Source: DASVSE01 sp036399715
GTDB lineage: Bacteria > Bacteroidota > Rhodothermia > Rhodothermales > Rubricoccaceae
Assembly (NCBI GenBank): GCA_036399715.1
Contig: DASWMO010000023.1
Location: forward strand, 1 to 9,582
Length of the DNA stretch: 9,582 nt
Direction: 5' to 3'
The notes under the pieces are model-generated. The model did not search any database and was not told the DNA's origin. It saw only the letters and a list, made by a program, of their open reading frames with translations. Shown piece by piece: positions 7,380-9,582 of this stretch; positions within the stretch are counted from its first letter, which is position 1, and each line of letters begins with the position of its first letter. Both the position numbers and the translations under genes were made by a program.

Positions 7380-7530
7380 CGCATTCCGCCCCAGTATGGC
7401 GACGCCGGCAATCGCACGGTCGTGGCTACCGTCATCGCGCCCGAACTCCTGGTAAGTACCCTCAGGCAAATGTCTTAGCCGTGCTTTACACTCCCACCCG
7501 TGCCGCCGTTCGGCGGCCATTCGTTTCGTT
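7380..7530. promoter_or_regulatory. Short intergenic leader with a GC hairpin before the lipoprotein gene
   Basis: A perfect 6-bp stem, GCCGCC (7502-7507) and GGCGGC (7512-7517), with loop GTTC, is followed by a T-rich stretch (cattcgtttcgtt) leading directly into the ATG at 7531. It could be the terminator of the S41-like gene placed against the next start, or a structured 5' leader. No Shine-Dalgarno sequence is visible. No repeat copy is found in this gap. Confidence 0.35.
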
Positions 7531-8376
7531 ATGTCCTCCAACAGCCACGCTATGAGTGCTTGCCTTTGCCTCCTCGCCCTGCTCTTGGCGTCGGCCGGGT
7601 GCCGCAGCACCGAGGAGGCCCCGGCGGTGCCGGACTCCCCGGAGATCGTCCGGGCTGCGCTCGTCCACCCCGGCTTCCGCTGGCAGACCCGCGAGACCGC
7701 TCGGTTTCGACTCCACGTTGCGGAGGGCTCCTACGCTGCCGCCCGGGTCGACACCGTGGGCCGAGCGCTCGCGCAGGCGTGGGAGGACGTGAGCGCGCGC
7801 CTGGGCGCGCGCGGCGAGCCCGAGCCCGAGCGTGTGGACGCGTTCGTCGTCGAAGACCGGGACCAGATCGCTGAGCTCGTCGGGCAGCCGGCGGGGGGCT
7901 GGTCAGACACCCGGGCCAACGCCGCTTTCTTCGTCTACAACGGGGAGGGGGCGCCGCCCTACCGACACGAACTCGGCCACCTCGTCTCGTGGCGGCGGTG
8001 GGGTGACCCCGCCGCGCTGTGGCTGAGCGAGGGGGTCGCCGTCTATGCCGTCGGCGGGTGCGCCGGGCGTGGCCTCCACGAGTGGGCGGCCTCGCTTGCC
8101 GCAGACGGGCTCCTCGTCCCGCTGGGGGAACTGGAGCCGTTCGACTTCACGAAGGCGGCGCCGCACCTCGAAGCGGGCAGCTTCGTGGCATACGTGGCGG
8201 AGACGTACGGGGTCGAGGCCGTGCGGGCGCTGTGGTCGGGCGGGCTCGGGGCGGCGGAGGCGGCGACGGGTGAGAGCGCGGCGGCGTTGGAGGCGTCGTG
8301 GCGCGCCCACGTTGGGCGGGGAGCCCTCCCGGCCGGCGAGCGGCTCGATGCGAGCGGGCGCGTCCGGTGCGAGTGA
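7531..8376 (+). CDS. Putative lipoprotein zinc metallopeptidase (gluzincin, peptidase MA-like)
   Basis: The product is 281 residues from the ATG at 7531, or 274 from the ATG at 7552; the sequence does not decide between them. The N-terminus is hydrophobic and ends in LLASAGC, a plausible lipobox with Cys24 (numbering from 7531) as the lipidated residue, although Ser rather than Leu stands at -3. Residues 146-150 are HELGH, a zinc-binding HExxH motif, inside YRHELGHLVSW. The downstream LWLSEGVAVYAVGG supplies Glu167 as the likely third ligand, 17 residues after the second His. This spacing and context match peptidase MA-like gluzincins. The C-terminal part is helical and Ala-rich. The expected location is the periplasmic or outer face of a membrane; the substrate is unknown. 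The gene follows the broken S41-like gene on the same strand by 151 bases, so two exported peptidase-like genes are adjacent. Confidence 0.8.
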   Translation: MSSNSHAMSACLCLLALLLASAGCRSTEEAPAVPDSPEIVRAALVHPGFRWQTRETARFRLHVAEGSYAAARVDTVGRALAQAWEDVSARLGARGEPEPERVDAFVVEDRDQIAELVGQPAGGWSDTRANAAFFVYNGEGAPPYRHELGHLVSWRRWGDPAALWLSEGVAVYAVGGCAGRGLHEWAASLAADGLLVPLGELEPFDFTKAAPHLEAGSFVAYVAETYGVEAVRALWSGGLGAAEAATGESAAALEASWRAHVGRGALPAGERLDASGRVRCE

Positions 8377-8428
8377 GGCCGGCATAACCCGCCGCTGTAG
8401 CCGACCGTGGGCTCGGGCCTCTTTTTTT
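8375..8428 (+). terminator. Probable intrinsic terminator after the metallopeptidase gene
   Basis: A run of seven T (8422-8428), unusual in such GC-rich DNA, directly follows GGCCTC (8416-8421). This can pair with GAGGCC at 8375-8380, which overlaps the stop codon. Inside lies a smaller stem, CCGA (8401-8404) with TCGG (8413-8416), which competes for one base of the outer stem. A second, imperfect pairing, GGGCCTCTT with AAGAGGGCC (8415-8439), encloses most of the T run. The T run at the base of a GC stem is the best support for termination on the + strand. Confidence 0.5.
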
Positions 8429-8610
8429 CCAAGAGGGCCTCGTAAGTCCAGATCACCCGACCGTAATGGGCGCGGGAGGGGGTAATCACCCGGTCGCATG
8501 GGCGCTCGTGCGTGCGGAGACGGATCGAGCGGGCTCCCGGTCCGAGCGCGACGGCGAGCCGGGCCGCGGCGTCGATGTTGGGGTCGGCGACGTAGACCGT
8601 TGCCCCCGAG

Positions 8611-8646
8611 GAGTTGCTTCAGTACGACGAACAGAGACGGGGCACG
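8611..8646 (+). repeat. Dispersed repeat copy 6 (head block only)
   Basis: Reads ELLQYDEQRRGT in the frame from 8611 and aligns without gaps to 2851-2886 (ELLRYNEQRRCT) with about 7 mismatches in 36 bases. The tail block GYDGRYTSLAERGL is not recognisable downstream, so this is a fragment. It is in the same orientation as all other copies. Confidence 0.45.
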
Positions 8647-8746
8647 CCTGTCATCCTGCGCACGCAACGACTGGGGGCGGCCGCGGGCTTTCTAGTCCAT
8701 TCGGGCCGGCCAGAGGCGAACGTCCTGTCAGAAGTGGGCAGAGGAC

Positions 8747-8775
8747 TTGTGTTTAGGCTCCCCACGGCGATACAT
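8747..8775 (+). promoter_or_regulatory. Weak candidate promoter for the last gene
   Basis: TTGTGT (8747-8752), a 17-base gap and ATACAT (8770-8775) resemble a sigma-70-type -35/-10 pair about 66 bases before the GTG at 8842. The Bacteroidota -7 form TAnnTTTG is not matched, so this is a weak call. Confidence 0.2.
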
Positions 8776-8841
8776 AGGGGCTGGCCTGGGTGATCTCCCC
8801 AGCGCTTCCACGTGACCGGGGCGCGCCCCCGCTGCTGCCCC

Positions 8842-9582
8842 GTGCCTTTCTACTCTGCTCGGCTCGGCCGTACCCGTTCTGCGATCGCCCTCGGCGCCGC
8901 CCTCGTCGTCACCCTGACCGCTATCACCGCGTCTGCGTCCGGTGGCCTCCCTGAGATCCTCACGGCGCGCCCGGCAGCCGAGCGAGCAGCGGTCGCCGCG
9001 GCTCCCGCCCGTCCGGTACAGACCACGTCTGTCCCCGCAGTGGTCTCCGCCGAGGTCTCCGTTGAAGCGGCCGACTCGCTGTCCGCCGAGGTGGTGACCG
9101 AGCCCAGCGTAGCAGCAGTTGATGGGCCCACAACGCCCTACGCTCCGATCCTCGCCCCGTCCGTCACGGCGACGCTGACGGCCGTGCTCGCAGACCCGGC
9201 TGACACTGAGGTCAACCCCGGCGACGTCCTCCGCTACATCGCCACGATCACGAACGCCGGAGCCGACGCCGCGCTCGGGCTGGCGTACACGGGCACGCTC
9301 GACGCCAACACCACGCTCGTCCCCGGCTCGGTCCGCGTCTCGCCGCTGGCCTCGAGCGACGCGTACCCGGGCGCCTACGCGGGCATTGCGTTCGGGGTCA
9401 ATGCGGCCGCGGGCCTTCTTGCCAACGACTCCGGCGGGATCCCCGCGGCCACGGTCGCCTCGTTCGGCGGCGGGGCGGTCGGCGGCACGGCGGCGACGAA
9501 CGCGGCCGGCACCACGGCGACCTTTGGGGCCGGGGGCTCGCTGACGGTCAATGCCGACGGGAGCTACTCGCTCACGGCGCCG
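8842..9582 (+). CDS. Exported repeat surface protein with DUF11-like and cadherin-like domains (3' end outside window)
   Basis: An uninterrupted frame of 247 codons runs from GTG at 8842 to the last base. GTG is chosen because it gives a good signal peptide: MPFYSARLGRTRSAIALG, then a hydrophobic core and a likely cleavage site in TASAS near residues 29-33. A second GTG at 8812 is possible, and an in-frame TGA at 8791 bounds the start. Residues 34-105 are an Ala/Val/Pro-rich linker. Residues 107-168 resemble a DUF11-type repeat (TEVNPGDVLRYIATITNAG, then a TGTLDANTTLVPGS strand). Residues 183-247 match a cadherin-like or tandem-95-type repeat with GLLANDSGG and SLTVNADGSYSLTAP, the usual LANDxD...GSYxYxP scheme. 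Such proteins are usually very long, cell-surface and adhesive, often with a C-terminal T9SS tail; that end is not visible here. No Shine-Dalgarno sequence precedes the start. Confidence 0.82.
   Translation, partial: MPFYSARLGRTRSAIALGAALVVTLTAITASASGGLPEILTARPAAERAAVAAAPARPVQTTSVPAVVSAEVSVEAADSLSAEVVTEPSVAAVDGPTTPYAPILAPSVTATLTAVLADPADTEVNPGDVLRYIATITNAGADAALGLAYTGTLDANTTLVPGSVRVSPLASSDAYPGAYAGIAFGVNAAAGLLANDSGGIPAATVASFGGGAVGGTAATNAAGTTATFGAGGSLTVNADGSYSLTAP

Larger units (their letters stand above)
8429..8841. other. Rest of the intergenic gap before the last gene
   Basis: No supportable gene. It contains repeat copy 6 at 8611-8646 and a possible promoter at 8747-8775. A small hairpin, CTGGG with CCCAG around 8785-8802, lies about 40 bases before the GTG start of the last gene. 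Confidence 0.45.

Noticed and set aside
5787..7610. Open frame of 607 codons on the minus strand
   Set aside because: It lies opposite the S41-like gene, whose signal peptide, core motifs and start are convincing. The antisense product is rich in Arg, Glu, Gly and Pro without recognisable motifs, a common shadow in GC-rich DNA.

Overview
The window is very GC-rich and encodes Bacteroidota-type exported proteins. Two of them end in type A Por/T9SS C-terminal sorting domains (a PNP motif, then a beta-rich tail with AGVYVVR and a basic end). No start codon has a convincing Shine-Dalgarno sequence. High GC with T9SS tails points to the Rhodothermota, for example Rubricoccaceae or Salinibacter relatives; this is inference from composition and protein style.

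Layout: (1) 1-2664 (+), the 3' part of a large secreted multidomain beta-sandwich protein with a cysteine-rich helical insert and a T9SS tail. (2) 2665-3174, a convergent gap with a hairpin and two degenerate repeat copies. (3) 3175-4317 (-), a secreted six-repeat NHL-like beta-propeller with a T9SS tail. (4) 4318-4735, a divergent gap with another repeat copy. (5) 4736-5335 (+), a WrbA-type NAD(P)H:quinone oxidoreductase. (6) 5336-6035, a gene-poor gap with two repeat copies. (7) 6036-7379 (+), an exported S41-peptidase-like gene interrupted by one in-frame amber codon. (8) 7531-8376 (+), a putative lipoprotein zinc metallopeptidase with HELGH and a downstream Glu. (9) 8377-8841, a probable terminator, a repeat fragment and the leader of the next gene. 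(10) 8842-end (+), the 5' part of a GTG-initiated exported protein with a DUF11-like domain and a cadherin-like repeat.

The genes do not form an obvious pathway. Most encode envelope or secreted proteins (surface beta-domain proteins, a propeller, two peptidase-like proteins), with the cytoplasmic flavoprotein WrbA as the exception.

The main unexplained structure is a family of degenerate repeats, all on the + strand, with at least one copy in each of the four gaps longer than 400 bp. Read in one frame, the copies converge on a peptide ending roughly GYDGRYTSLAERGLM-stop, preceded in some copies by ELLRYNEQRR. They look like decayed copies of one element, possibly the 3' end of a lost coding sequence. 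I do not recognise the parent. I see no tRNA, rRNA, CRISPR array, intact insertion sequence or defence system.
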